The notes under the pieces were generated by a model that saw nothing but the letters and a program-made list of their open reading frames with translations, was not told the DNA's origin and did no database searches. From CAVQGM01 sp963712065 (GTDB lineage: Bacteria; Actinomycetota; Acidimicrobiia; Acidimicrobiales; Acidimicrobilacustridaceae): a DNA stretch of 64,000 nucleotides. The position numbers and the translations under genes were made by a program. The first letter of the stretch is position 1. Every line of letters begins with the position of its first letter. Of the stretch, positions 8,252-18,005 are shown in pieces. Where the stretch lies: contig CAVQGM010000001.1 in assembly GCA_963712065.1 (NCBI GenBank), positions 1,612,001 through 1,676,000 of the forward strand, read 5' to 3'.

Positions 8252-8943
8252 TCCTCGGCATCGACACCGCGACGCCCCAGGTCAGCGTGGCCGTCGGGGG
8301 CCACGAGGGTGTGCTGGCCTCCACCCAGTCGGTGCGAGGGCGACAGCACGCCGAGCTGCTCACGCCGGCCATCGAGTTCACGTGCCGCCAGGCGCGCGTG
8401 GAGCTGGGCGAGATCGGGGTGGTGGCGGTCGACCTGGGTCCCGGCCTGTTCACGGGCTTGCGGGTGGGCGTGGCCGCGGCCAAGGCGATGGCCCACGCCC
8501 TTCGGCTGCCGATGATCGGCGTGCCGAGCCTCGACCTGCTCGCCTTCCCGGTGCGCTTCAGCCCGCGGCTCATCGCCGCGGTCATCGACGCCCGGCGGGG
8601 CGAGCTGTTCTACGCGTTCTACCGACAGGTGCCGGGAGGCATCCAGCGGTTGTCCGACCACGCCGTCGGCACCCCCGACGACCTCGTGTCCGAGCTCATC
8701 GCCACCGGCGACGACTGCCTGCTCGTCGGCGACGGCGCCCTCCGCTACCGCGAGGCCTTCGAGGGCCTCTCCAAGGTCGAGCTCGTCGACGAGGGCCTCG
8801 CCCACCCGTCGGCCTCGTCGCTGGTGCAGCTCGCCCACGCCCGGGCCCTCCGCGAGGACTTCGTGAAGCCGTGGGACCTGTCCCCCCTCTACCTGCGCAA
8901 GCCCGACGCCGAGGTCAACTGGGCGACGCGGGAGGGCGCCTGA
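8245..8943 (+). CDS. tsaB: TsaB, t6A tRNA-modification factor
   Basis: A 232-residue protein of the ASKHA fold that bridges TsaD and TsaE. Typical motifs are LILGIDTATPQVSVAV at the N-terminus, RQHAELLTPAIE, and DLGPGLFTGLRVGVAAAKA, followed by AVIDARRGELFYAFY. The GTG start overlaps the end of tsaE by 7 nt. rimI starts 1 nt after its stop, giving the common order tsaE-tsaB-rimI-tsaD. Confidence 0.93.
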   Translation: MLILGIDTATPQVSVAVGGHEGVLASTQSVRGRQHAELLTPAIEFTCRQARVELGEIGVVAVDLGPGLFTGLRVGVAAAKAMAHALRLPMIGVPSLDLLAFPVRFSPRLIAAVIDARRGELFYAFYRQVPGGIQRLSDHAVGTPDDLVSELIATGDDCLLVGDGALRYREAFEGLSKVELVDEGLAHPSASSLVQLAHARALREDFVKPWDLSPLYLRKPDAEVNWATREGA

Positions 8944-8944
8944 G

Positions 8945-9541
8945 GTGGCCGCCGACGCACGCGAGCTCGAACCCGGCGCGTTCACGGTGGAGATCGCGCC
9001 CATGCGCCGGCGGCACCTGCGCGCCGTGCTGCGCATCGAGAGCCGGACCCGGCAGAAGGGCTGGTCGCTCGGGCTGTTCATGAGCGAGCTGGCTCGCGGC
9101 GACGACCGCGTCTACCTGGTGGCCAGGGTCGACGGGTCGGTGGTCGGCTACGCCGGGATGCTCTACGCCGGCGACGACGGCCACATCACGACGGTGTCGG
9201 TCGACGACGCCTGGCAGGGGGCTCGCATCGGCACCCGCATGGTGCTCGTGCTGGCGCGCGCGGCGATCGCCCGGGGCGCCCGGGCCCTCACGCTCGAGGT
9301 CCGCTCGACCAACGAGCCGGCCATCGCCTTGTACCGTCGGCTCGGCTTCGCGCCGGCGGGCATCCGCAAGGGGTACTACCGGGAGACCAACGAGGACGCG
9401 CTGGTGATGTGGGCGAGCGACATCCAGGAACCGGCGTACCGCGAACGGCTCCACTCGGTCGAGGCCTCGCTGCCGTCACCGACCTCGGTCGACGGCATCA
9501 CGGGGGTCGCCCCCGCAAGCCGACGGGAGACCTCGGCGTGA
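8945..9541 (+). CDS. rimI: Ribosomal-protein-alanine N-acetyltransferase RimI
   Basis: A 198-residue GNAT acetyltransferase. The core runs from about residue 15 (VEIAPMRRRHLRAVLRIE) through the acetyl-CoA loop (QGARIGTRMV) to ALYRRLGFAPAGIRKGYYRE, the usual RimI end. About 40 extra residues follow without family similarity. RimI acetylates the N-terminal alanine of ribosomal protein S18 in E. coli. The placement between tsaB and tsaD supports the call. Its stop overlaps the GTG of tsaD. Confidence 0.9.
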   Translation: MAADARELEPGAFTVEIAPMRRRHLRAVLRIESRTRQKGWSLGLFMSELARGDDRVYLVARVDGSVVGYAGMLYAGDDGHITTVSVDDAWQGARIGTRMVLVLARAAIARGARALTLEVRSTNEPAIALYRRLGFAPAGIRKGYYRETNEDALVMWASDIQEPAYRERLHSVEASLPSPTSVDGITGVAPASRRETSA

Positions 9542-10555
9542 GCCTGCCCACCGGAACCCGGATCCTCGGCATCGAGACGTCGTGCGACGAGACGGCGGCC
9601 GCGGTCGTGGTCGACGCCCACGAGGTGCTCTCGTCGGTGGTCAGCAGCCAGGTCGACCTGCACGCCCGCTTCGGCGGGGTGGTGCCCGAGATCGCCAGCC
9701 GGGCCCACGTCGAGCTGCTCACGCCGGTCGTCGCCCAGGCCCTGGTGGAGGCCGGCATCATCGACGACCACGTCGACGCCGTCGGCGCGACCGTGGGGCC
9801 CGGCCTCGTCGGGTCGCTGCTGGTCGGCGTCAGCGCGGCGAAGGCGCTGGCCCTGGTGTGGGACGTGCCCTTCGTCGCCGTCAACCACCTCGAGGCCCAC
9901 CTGTACGGCGCGTTCCTCGAGGAGCCCGGAGCTCGAGCTGCCCCTCGTCGTGCTCCTGGTCTCGGGCGGTCACACGCTGCTCGTGCTCATGGAGGACCAC
10001 GCCCGCTACCGCGTGCTCGGCAGCACCATCGACGACGCCGCCGGCGAGGCGTTCGACAAGGTCGCCCGCTACCTCGGCCTCGGCTACCCGGGCGGCCCCG
10101 CCATCGACCGGGTCGCCATGGACGGCGACGCCGAGGCCATCGCCTTCCCCCGGGCGATCCTCGACGAGGGCTACGACTTCTCGTTCAGTGGGCTCAAGAC
10201 GGCGGTGGTCAACCACGTGCGCCGTCATCCGGAGGTGACCACGCCCGACGTCGCCGCCTCGTTCCAGGAGGCGGTCGTCGACGTCCTGGTCACCAAGGCC
10301 CGTCGGGCCGCCGGCGAGACGGGCGCCAAGGGGCTGGTGCTGGCCGGCGGCGTGGCGGCCAACTCCCAGCTGCGGGAGCGGGTGCTCGACGCGTGCGTGG
10401 CCGACGGCCTCCATGCCTTCCTGCCCAGTCGGTCGATGTGCACCGACAACGCCGCCATGGTCGCGGCGGCGGCGTGGTGGCGGCTCCACCGCGACGGCCC
10501 GTCGTCGCTCGACGTCGGGGCGACACCCGGCCTGCGACTCCCGTTGGAGCGCTGA
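9538..10555 (+). pseudogene. tsaD: TsaD (t6A threonylcarbamoyltransferase), broken by a 1-bp frameshift
   Basis: The N-terminal half reads from GTG 9538 (RILGIETSCDETAAAVV; the metal-binding HVELLTPVV; VNHLEAHLYGAF) to about 9928. The C-terminal half (LLVSGGHTLLVLM; SGLKTAVVNH; GLVLAGGVAANSQLRER; MCTDNAAM) is in the next frame. Every expected TsaD motif is present once the frame is shifted by one base in the CCCGG run at 9925-9929, where the sequence seems to have one base too many. The restored protein would be about 338 residues, a normal TsaD length. The gene is essential or nearly so in most bacteria, and no second copy is visible here, so an assembly error is more likely than true loss. 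Confidence 0.9.
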
Positions 10556-10588
10556 GGCGAGCGACGGTGGTTTTCGCCTCGGGCCGGG

Positions 10589-10618
10589 TTGTGCCCGGCG
10601 GCACGGTCGGGCTAGCGT
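10589..10618 (+). promoter_or_regulatory. groES-groEL promoter (-35 TTGTGC, -10 TAGCGT)
   Basis: TTGTGC at 10589-10594 and TAGCGT at 10613-10618 are 18 nt apart, a good sigma-70-type spacing. The CIRCE operator begins at the last base of the -10 box, so a repressor there would cover the start site. Confidence 0.6.
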
Positions 10619-10644
10619 TAGCACTCGGTCAGAGAGAGTGCTAA
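10618..10644 (+). promoter_or_regulatory. CIRCE operator (HrcA binding site) of groES-groEL
   Basis: A perfect CIRCE: arm TTAGCACTC at 10618-10626, 9-nt spacer, arm GAGTGCTAA at 10636-10644. It is the binding site of the heat-shock repressor HrcA and lies over the presumed transcription start of groES. Confidence 0.95.
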
Positions 10645-10668
10645 TCACTCGACCGGCGAGAGTGCCAA
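10642..10668 (+). promoter_or_regulatory. Second, degenerate CIRCE overlapping the first
   Basis: Arm TAATCACTC (7 of 9 consensus bases) at 10642-10650, a 9-nt spacer, and arm GAGTGCCAA (8 of 9) at 10660-10668. The geometry is that of a CIRCE and its left arm shares 3 nt with the right arm of the perfect copy. Confidence 0.55.
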
Positions 10669-10737
10669 GCTCCGCCGGGCGTCAACCCCGCTGCGGAACC
10701 CGCAGCCGAACCGCGAGCAGCCAACGGAGGCCCGCCG

Positions 10738-11031
10738 ATGAACCTGCAGCCCCTGGACGACCGCATCGTCGTGAAGCCGGGTGAGTCCGAGGAGACCACC
10801 GCCAGCGGTCTCGTCATCCCCGACACCGCCAAGGAGAAGCCCCAGCAGGGCGAGGTCCTCGCCGTCGGCCCGGGCCGTCGCTCGGAGCAGACCGGCGAGG
10901 TGATCCCCCTCGACGTGAAGGTCGGCGACACCGTCGTGTACAGCAAGTACGGCGGCACCGAGATCACCGTCGAGGGCGACGACCTGCTCATCCTCAGCGG
11001 CCGGGACGTCCTCGCCGTCCTGAAGAAGTAA
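10738..11031 (+). CDS. groES: Co-chaperonin GroES
   Basis: A 97-residue protein, the standard GroES length. It forms the heptameric lid of the GroEL folding chamber. The opening LQPLDDRIVVKPGESEE and the mobile loop TASGLVIPDTAKEKPQQG (about residues 20-37) are typical, as is the end LLILSGRDVLAVLKK. An AACGGAGG ribosome site precedes the ATG. It is controlled by the CIRCE element(s) upstream and is followed by groEL after 12 nt. Confidence 0.98.
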   Translation: MNLQPLDDRIVVKPGESEETTASGLVIPDTAKEKPQQGEVLAVGPGRRSEQTGEVIPLDVKVGDTVVYSKYGGTEITVEGDDLLILSGRDVLAVLKK

Positions 11032-11043
11032 CGGAGCCCCGAC

Positions 11044-12696
<1,653 letters not shown>

Positions 12697-12723
12697 TCGA
12701 ACAGGCCTCCCAGCCTGGTGCCT

Positions 12724-12753
12724 CGACGGCCGGCCCTCACGGGCCGGCCGTCG
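12724..12753. terminator. Hairpin terminator between groEL and the convergent channel gene
   Basis: A perfect 13-bp stem (CGACGGCCGGCCC with GGGCCGGCCGTCG) around a TCAC loop, 27 nt past the groEL stop and 4 nt before the end of the minus-strand channel gene. It can serve both directions. Confidence 0.75.
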
Positions 12754-12757
12754 TGCG

Positions 12758-13600
12758 TCACCCCTCGGGCGGCTCGGCCCGGTCGAACGTCGGGCGGATG
12801 ACCTCGCGCCCGAACAGGCCGACCAGGCGGGCCACGATCGTCACGAGGTACACCTGCCCGATGACGGCCTCGAGGGTGGCGAGCGAGCGAGCGGCGGCGG
12901 TCACCGGCACGACGTCGCCGTAGCCGAGCGTCGCGATGGTCACGAACGACCAGTACTGCAGCGTCCCGTAGTTCGCGGGGCCACTGTTGGCGGCGAACGA
13001 GCCGGCGTCGAGCAACTCGATGCCGTTGGCGGCGTTGGCGAAGGCGAGGCCCAGCAGCAGGTACACCGACACCGCCCCGGAGATGGTGCGGGACGTGACG
13101 AAGTCGTGCTGCATGATGCGGCGCAGGATCACGAGGGCGGCGAAGACGAGCACCAGGGCGAAGCCGAGGTCGCCGACGGCCCGCCACTCGGCGGAGTCGA
13201 TGACCACACCCGTCAGGCTGACCCCGAGGACCAGGGCCCCGACGACGGCGGCGGTGCGCAGGGTGGTCGGGTGGACGCGGGACGTGTGCAGTGAGACGAC
13301 GATCGCCAGGTAGAAGATGGCGACGGTGACGAGGCGGGCCCAGGACCGGTCGGTCGCCAGCGGCACGAAGATCCAGATCAGGACGGCCAGCGTCAGCAGG
13401 ACGAAGCCGTAGCTGTCGGTGCGTCGGGCGATGCCACGCACCCCGTGCTCGCCGAGCGTGCGGGCGAACAGCGCGTCGCCCTGGTCCTCGACCCCGTCCC
13501 CCCGCACCCTTCGGCGGCGGAACCGGCCCCCCGTGGGGCGAGCGCCCGCGTCCGGCCGCCCGTTCGGCTCCGGGGCGTCGCTCTCGTCCGATGCGGGCAC
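12758..13600 (-). CDS. Potassium-channel-like membrane protein with pore filter
   Basis: A protein of about 280 residues. After a charged N-terminal stretch there are several hydrophobic helices (FVLLTLAVLIWIFVPLA; LVTVAIFYLAIVVSL; AAVVGALVLGVSLTGVVI; LGFALVLVFAALVIL), then SVYLLLGLAFANA and the pore helix with the selectivity filter TIATLGYGDVVP. The last helix follows (LEAVIGQVYLVTIVARLVGLF). This resembles the two-helix Ion_trans_2 pore fused to extra N-terminal helices. No cytoplasmic RCK domain is present. The GTG at 13600 is preceded 6 nt upstream by CAGACT, a -10-like box; the start is less certain than the fold. Confidence 0.8.
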   Translation of the reverse strand: MPASDESDAPEPNGRPDAGARPTGGRFRRRRVRGDGVEDQGDALFARTLGEHGVRGIARRTDSYGFVLLTLAVLIWIFVPLATDRSWARLVTVAIFYLAIVVSLHTSRVHPTTLRTAAVVGALVLGVSLTGVVIDSAEWRAVGDLGFALVLVFAALVILRRIMQHDFVTSRTISGAVSVYLLLGLAFANAANGIELLDAGSFAANSGPANYGTLQYWSFVTIATLGYGDVVPVTAAARSLATLEAVIGQVYLVTIVARLVGLFGREVIRPTFDRAEPPEG

Positions 13601-13644
13601 GGCGCCAGTCTGGTGCGGGCACCGGGCGCGACCGCGGACCTCGG

Positions 13645-13650
13645 TAGCAT
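13645..13650 (+). promoter_or_regulatory. -10 box TAGCAT for the 51-residue gene
   Basis: TAGCAT ends 7 nt before the ATG at 13658, the spacing seen at many genes in this window and consistent with a leaderless transcript. Confidence 0.5.
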
Positions 13651-13657
13651 CCCGCCC

Positions 13658-13813
13658 ATGGACCGACCGCCGCCCGACCCGCAGAAGCTGCTCGCCTGGT
13701 GGCAGGAGTGGGAGCGGGGCGAGACCCCACCCGGCAAGGTGCTGGCCAACCTCAAGACCGGTGGCCTGCCCGACCTGCTCCGGGCGTTGACCGAGCACGA
13801 GGCCGGGGTCTGA
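13658..13813 (+). CDS. 51-residue protein of unknown function
   Basis: A short reading frame with its own -10 box and a sensible composition: MDRPPPDPQKLLAWWQEWER, then a glycine turn and PPGKVLANLKTGGLPDLLRAL. It has two aromatic/leucine helices and looks like a folded microprotein rather than noise. I do not recognise a named family. It lies 8 nt upstream of the NUDIX gene, so the two are probably co-transcribed. The start of the divergent channel gene is 57 nt away. Confidence 0.6.
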   Translation: MDRPPPDPQKLLAWWQEWERGETPPGKVLANLKTGGLPDLLRALTEHEAGV

Positions 13814-13821
13814 CGCACGCC

Positions 13822-14514
13822 GTGGCCGTGTCGCCGGGAGGGGTGGGCCGCGGCGGGCCCCAGTACATCCCCCGTCCGTCGGGGGCCCGGCCGGGGGGCC
13901 CGCCCCCGTGGGCGGGGGTGGTGCCGTCGCGGCCGCTCACCATCGACGACGTGCGCGAGGCGATGGCGTCGGCGCCCCCTCCCCGCCTCTCGCCGCTCGA
14001 GGGGACCGGCGTACGGGCCTCGGCCGTGCTGGCGCCGCTCTACGAGGACGACGGCGAGGTCCACGTCGTGCTCACCCGGCGGGCCCAGCACCTGCGCAGC
14101 CATCGGGGCGAGGTGAGCTTCCCGGGAGGCGGGCAGGACCCGGGCGAGGACCTCCACGACACCGCCCGGCGCGAGGCCTTCGAGGAGGTCGACCTCGACC
14201 CGTCGGGGGTGGAGATCATCGGCGAGCTCGACCACCTGCAGACCGTCACCAGCTCGTCGTTCATCGTGCCCTTCGTCGGCGTGCTGCCGGGCCGTCCCGA
14301 GCTGACCCCCAACCCGGCCGAGGTGGCCAAGATCCTCCACGTGCCCCTCGCCGAGCTCTTCGACCCCGACGTCTACCGGGAGGAGCGCTGGGGGCTGCCG
14401 CCGCTCGACCGGCCGATCGTCTTCTTCGAGCTCGTCGGTGACACGATCTGGGGCGCCACCGGCGCCATGCTGCGCAACCTCCTCGCCGTCCTCACCGCCA
14501 CCGACCACCGATGA
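13822..14514 (+). CDS. NUDIX hydrolase, CoA-diphosphatase type
   Basis: A protein of about 230 residues. The region LTRRAQHLRSHRGEVSFPGG is the UPF0035-type signature of coenzyme A pyrophosphatases. It is directly followed by the NUDIX box (GQDPGEDLHDTARREAFEEV) with its metal-binding REAFEE. Family members split CoA into phosphopantetheine and 3',5'-ADP. The first 40 residues are glycine/proline-rich and poorly determined, so a start nearer 13900 is possible; GTG 13822 is chosen as the first after the 51-residue gene. Confidence 0.85.
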   Translation: MAVSPGGVGRGGPQYIPRPSGARPGGPPPWAGVVPSRPLTIDDVREAMASAPPPRLSPLEGTGVRASAVLAPLYEDDGEVHVVLTRRAQHLRSHRGEVSFPGGGQDPGEDLHDTARREAFEEVDLDPSGVEIIGELDHLQTVTSSSFIVPFVGVLPGRPELTPNPAEVAKILHVPLAELFDPDVYREERWGLPPLDRPIVFFELVGDTIWGATGAMLRNLLAVLTATDHR

Positions 14515-14527
14515 CACCACGATTCCC

Positions 14528-15466
14528 ATGACCGCCCCGGCCGACCTCGACCCCGACCGCTTCCCCGTGCACCGCTACGACGGGCGAGGCGTGGACCTCG
14601 CCTACGTGCGCGAGGGCGTCGGTGGGGTGCCGCTGCTGCTCGTGCACGGTTGGCCCGAGACCAAGCGCATCTTCTGGCGGGTCATCGAGCCGCTGGCGGC
14701 CTCCGGCTTCGAGGTGGTCGTCCCCGACCTGCGCGGCTTCGGCGACTCCGCCGTAGCCGCCGACGGCTTCCACGACACGGCCGCGTCGATGCGCGACCTC
14801 GAGGCGCTGCTCGGCCACCTCGGTCACGACCGGGTGGTCGTCGCCGGCGGTGACTTCGGCGGGGTCGTGATCCAGGCCCTCGCCCTGTCGCGGCCCGACC
14901 TCGTCGACCGCATGGTGCTGTTCAACGCGCCGTTGCCCGGCGACAACCAGGCCGTCCGGGAAGCCGGCGCGGCGGCCACGGCGGCCGTCGACTACTTCCT
15001 CCGGCAGGGCACCGACCCCGACGGCCTCGCCGCCGAGCTGTCCGACCCCGACCGCCGCCGTCGGTACATCGCCACCTTCTACACGTCGCGGTTCTGGGCC
15101 CACCCCGGGACGTTCGACGCCGAGGCGGTCGCGTTCCACGCCGAGCCGTTCGCCGACGGGGCCAGGCTGCGCGCCAGCTTCGGCCCGTACGAGAGCGTGT
15201 TCGACCCGTCGGCTCGAAGCGAGCCGGTGCGGCTCGCGCCCAACGACGCGGTGCCCGTGCTCATCCTCGACGGACCGTCCGACCACGTGATCCTCGAGGG
15301 CTTCGACCGTCGGGCGGCCGAGACCTTCCCGGCCCACGTCGGGCCGTTCCGGCTGCGTGACTGCGGGCACTTCGTGCCGTGGGAGGCCCCGCACGCGTTC
15401 ATCACCGCCACCACCAGCTTCTGCGGCGACCTGCTCGCCCTGGCGCGCTACCGCACCGACTCGTAG
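14528..15466 (+). CDS. Alpha/beta hydrolase, epoxide-hydrolase-like
   Basis: A 312-residue alpha/beta hydrolase. The oxyanion loop LLVHGWPETKRIFWRVIEPL and PDLRGFGDS are typical of epoxide hydrolases and haloalkane dehalogenases. The nucleophile is an aspartate in VVAGGDFGGVVIQALAL, in the place where esterases have serine. The catalytic histidine lies in DCGHFVPWEAPHAF. The substrate cannot be told from sequence. It starts 13 nt after the NUDIX gene. Its 3' end overlaps the end of the convergent methyltransferase gene by 19 nt. Confidence 0.85.
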   Translation: MTAPADLDPDRFPVHRYDGRGVDLAYVREGVGGVPLLLVHGWPETKRIFWRVIEPLAASGFEVVVPDLRGFGDSAVAADGFHDTAASMRDLEALLGHLGHDRVVVAGGDFGGVVIQALALSRPDLVDRMVLFNAPLPGDNQAVREAGAAATAAVDYFLRQGTDPDGLAAELSDPDRRRRYIATFYTSRFWAHPGTFDAEAVAFHAEPFADGARLRASFGPYESVFDPSARSEPVRLAPNDAVPVLILDGPSDHVILEGFDRRAAETFPAHVGPFRLRDCGHFVPWEAPHAFITATTSFCGDLLALARYRTDS

Positions 15467-16251
15467 ACCACCTGGCGCTGGCGCCACACGATCGCCCCCT
15501 CGCCGCTGGAACGCTCGAGCCGGGCGAGACCGGTGACCAGACCGTCGAGCACGGCGGGCTCGACGTGCCCGACCACCCAGGGGTCGTGACGCCAGGTGGC
15601 CAGGTTCATCCCGAACAGCGAGGCCACCGTGGCGGTGGGTGGTGCCACCGCCACCGCGTCGGTGTGCACGACCCGGGCGTCCGTGGGCGGCGCGGTCGTG
15701 ACGAGCATGGAACCCACGTACAGGTCGGCGCCCTGGGCGGCGATCATGCCGCCGGAGATCTCGAGGTAGGTGGCGAACACCTCGACCGTCGTGTCGATCG
15801 CCTCCACCTCGTCGACGAGCACCCGCCCGCCACGAGCGAGCTGGCCGACCCAGCGTCCGACCACCTCGATCGGACCGGGGAGGTGGCTGAGGAGGTAGCG
15901 GGCCAGCACCAGGTCGGGCGGTGGGGTCGGGAAGGGTACGACCGTCGCGTCGTGCACCACGAACCTCACCCCTGGGCCACCGTGCTCCCGGCGGGCGCGC
16001 TCGACGAAGGCGGCCGAGGCGTCGAGCCCGGTCACCTCGGCGCCGGGGAGCTCGTCGGCGAGCAGGCGGGTGGTGTGGCCCGTGCCGCAGCCGAGGTCGA
16101 CGGCCAACCGGACGGTCGATGGTCGCCAGGCCCGCACGAGCGCGCGGGTGGACGGACCGAAGACCTCGGCGAGCAGGGCCAGGCGGTCCCCGGCCAGGGC
16201 CGAGTCGCCGAGCGTGTAGCGAGCGGGCGGGGGGTGGGCCTCGTCGGTCAC
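15448..16251 (-). CDS. Class I SAM-dependent methyltransferase
   Basis: A 267-residue protein. The SAM-binding motif I is VDLGCGTGHTTRLLADELPG, followed by the acidic loop TGLDASAAFVERA and motif II-like HDATVVPFPTPPPDLVLARYLLSHL. The second half (VLVDEVEAIDTTVEVFATYL onward) resembles small-molecule methyltransferases of the Methyltransf_25/31 type. The acceptor is unknown. It is a single gene whose tail overlaps the convergent hydrolase gene. Confidence 0.85.
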   Translation of the reverse strand: MTDEAHPPPARYTLGDSALAGDRLALLAEVFGPSTRALVRAWRPSTVRLAVDLGCGTGHTTRLLADELPGAEVTGLDASAAFVERARREHGGPGVRFVVHDATVVPFPTPPPDLVLARYLLSHLPGPIEVVGRWVGQLARGGRVLVDEVEAIDTTVEVFATYLEISGGMIAAQGADLYVGSMLVTTAPPTDARVVHTDAVAVAPPTATVASLFGMNLATWRHDPWVVGHVEPAVLDGLVTGLARLERSSGEGAIVWRQRQVVYESVR

Positions 16252-16292
16252 CAGCGGATGCTCGCACGTCGGGTCGCGTCCGCCCCGCGGGG

Positions 16293-16298
16293 TACCGT
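16293..16298 (+). promoter_or_regulatory. -10 box TACCGT for the gene at 16306
   Basis: TACCGT ends 7 nt before the ATG, consistent with a leaderless transcript. Confidence 0.5.
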
Positions 16299-16305
16299 GA
16301 GGGGC

Positions 16306-16698
16306 ATGCCCAAGCTGATCTTCGAGGCCGACACCCAGCAGGACCTCGTCGTGCAGGTGCGGCGCTGGCTGGCGTCGCTCGAGGCCGACGAGGACGGCGC
16401 CATCTCGGTGAGCCAGGCCATCAACCAGGGGGCCGAGCTGACCAAGGACGCCCTGCGCATCGTGGCCTCCGCCGCTCCGAAGCCGGTGGCGCAGAACGAG
16501 ATCGTGAAGGGCCTCACCGAGATGGGCTACCGGGCCACCGACGCCACCTCGAAGGCCCTCGTCGACGGGCTCGACAGCGTCGAGGCCCTCACCGGCGGCA
16601 GCGTGCTCCGGCAGGTCAGCGACAAGGGTCGCAGCGCGGTGTACCAGATGAACGTGGCCGTGGCCAAGCAGGTCCTACGCACCCTCCACGGCGCCTGA
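16306..16698 (+). CDS. Conserved-looking protein of unknown function, possible winged helix
   Basis: A 130-residue soluble protein starting MPKLIFEADTQQDLVVQVRR. The middle and end (DALRIVASAAPKPVAQNEIV, then TDATSKALVDGLDSV, then VYQMNVAVAKQVLRTL) have the helix-turn-helix plus strand pattern of a winged-helix fold, but I cannot name a family. It has its own -10 box and stands alone upstream of guaB3. The function is unknown. Confidence 0.75.
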   Translation: MPKLIFEADTQQDLVVQVRRWLASLEADEDGAISVSQAINQGAELTKDALRIVASAAPKPVAQNEIVKGLTEMGYRATDATSKALVDGLDSVEALTGGSVLRQVSDKGRSAVYQMNVAVAKQVLRTLHGA

Positions 16699-16803
16699 GC
16701 ACCCCTGGCCGGGCCCGTCGGCCGGGTGGGTAGACTGCGCCTTTCCCGACCGCCCCGGGCGGGAGGGCGTGGTCCAGGGCGAGCGAGCGAAGGGGAGCCA
16801 CAC

Positions 16804-17967
16804 GTGGCCGAGATCGAGATCGGCATCGGGAAGTCCGGGCGACGCGCCTACGGCTTCGACGACATCGCCATCGTGCCCAGCCGGCGCACGCGCGATCCCG
16901 AGGACGTCGACATCAGCTGGGAGATCGACGCCTTCCGCTTCGAGCTCCCGCTCATGGCGTCGGCCATGGACGGCGTGGTCAGCCCGGCCACCGCGATCGA
17001 GATCGGACGGCTGGGCGGCGTCGGCGTGCTCAACCTCGAGGGTCTCTGGACCCGCTACGAGGACCCCGAGCCCCTCTTCGAGGAGATCAGCAAGCTCGGC
17101 CCGGAGAAGGCCACCGCCCGCATGCAGGACCTCTACGGCGAGCCGATCAAGCCCGAGCTGATCGGCGAGCGCATCCGCCAGATCAACGAGGCCGGGGTCA
17201 CGTCGTGCGCGTCGGTCACGCCCCAGCGCACCGAGGCGTTCGCCGAGGCGATCCTCGACGCCGAGCTCGACCTCCTCGTCATCCAGGGCACCGTCGTCTC
17301 CGCCGAACACGTGTCGAAGACGGTCGAGCCGCTCAACCTGAAGAAGTTCGTCCGCGAGCTCGACATCCCCGTGATCGTCGGCGGCTGCGCCAGCTACCAG
17401 GCGGCGCTGCACCTCATGCGCACCGGCGCCGCCGGCGTGCTCGTGGGCGTCGGCCCGGGCCACGCCTGCACCACGCGAGGCGTGCTCGGCATCGGCGTGC
17501 CCCAGGCCACCGCCATCGCCGACGCCCGGGCGGCCCGCATGCGCCACCTCGACGAGACCGGCGTGTACGTGCACGTGATCGCCGACGGCGGCATGGGCAC
17601 CGGTGGCGACATCGCCAAGGCCATCGTCTGCGGCGCCGATGCGGTGATGGTCGGCTCGCCCCTCGCCGCTGCCCACGAGGCCCCCGGCCGCGGCTTCCAC
17701 TGGGGCATGGCGACCTTCCACCCGACGCTGCCTCGTGGTGCTCGTGTCAAGACCGAGCAGCGCGGCACCCTGCGCGAGATCCTCGTCGGCCCCGCCCACG
17801 AGAACGACGGCCGGCTCAACCTGTTCGGCGCCCTTCGCACCTCGATGGCCACCTGCGGCTACGAGTCGGTGAAGGAGTTCCAGAAGGCGGAGGTCATGGT
17901 GGCCCCCGCGCTGCAGACCGAGGGCAAGTCACTCCAGCGGTCGCAGCACGTCGGCATGGGGCACTGA
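16804..17967 (+). CDS. guaB3: GuaB3 family IMP-dehydrogenase-related protein
   Basis: A 387-residue TIM-barrel protein of the GuaB3 type found in actinobacteria and cyanobacteria. It opens with EIEIGIGKSGRRAYGFDDIA and lacks the CBS pair of ordinary GuaB. The phosphate-binding and active-site loop is GVGPGHACTTRGVLGIGVPQ with the catalytic-type cysteine, and the later ADGGMGTGGDIAKAI binds the nucleotide phosphate. Members act on guanine nucleotide metabolism (GMP reductase activity is reported for some). An AAGGGGAGCC site precedes the GTG. A TAGACT -10 box lies at 16731. guaA follows 38 nt later. Confidence 0.92.
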   Translation: MAEIEIGIGKSGRRAYGFDDIAIVPSRRTRDPEDVDISWEIDAFRFELPLMASAMDGVVSPATAIEIGRLGGVGVLNLEGLWTRYEDPEPLFEEISKLGPEKATARMQDLYGEPIKPELIGERIRQINEAGVTSCASVTPQRTEAFAEAILDAELDLLVIQGTVVSAEHVSKTVEPLNLKKFVRELDIPVIVGGCASYQAALHLMRTGAAGVLVGVGPGHACTTRGVLGIGVPQATAIADARAARMRHLDETGVYVHVIADGGMGTGGDIAKAIVCGADAVMVGSPLAAAHEAPGRGFHWGMATFHPTLPRGARVKTEQRGTLREILVGPAHENDGRLNLFGALRTSMATCGYESVKEFQKAEVMVAPALQTEGKSLQRSQHVGMGH

Positions 17968-18005
17968 GCGCCGTCCGGCGCCACGCCCCCGACGTCACGT
18001 TCCCG

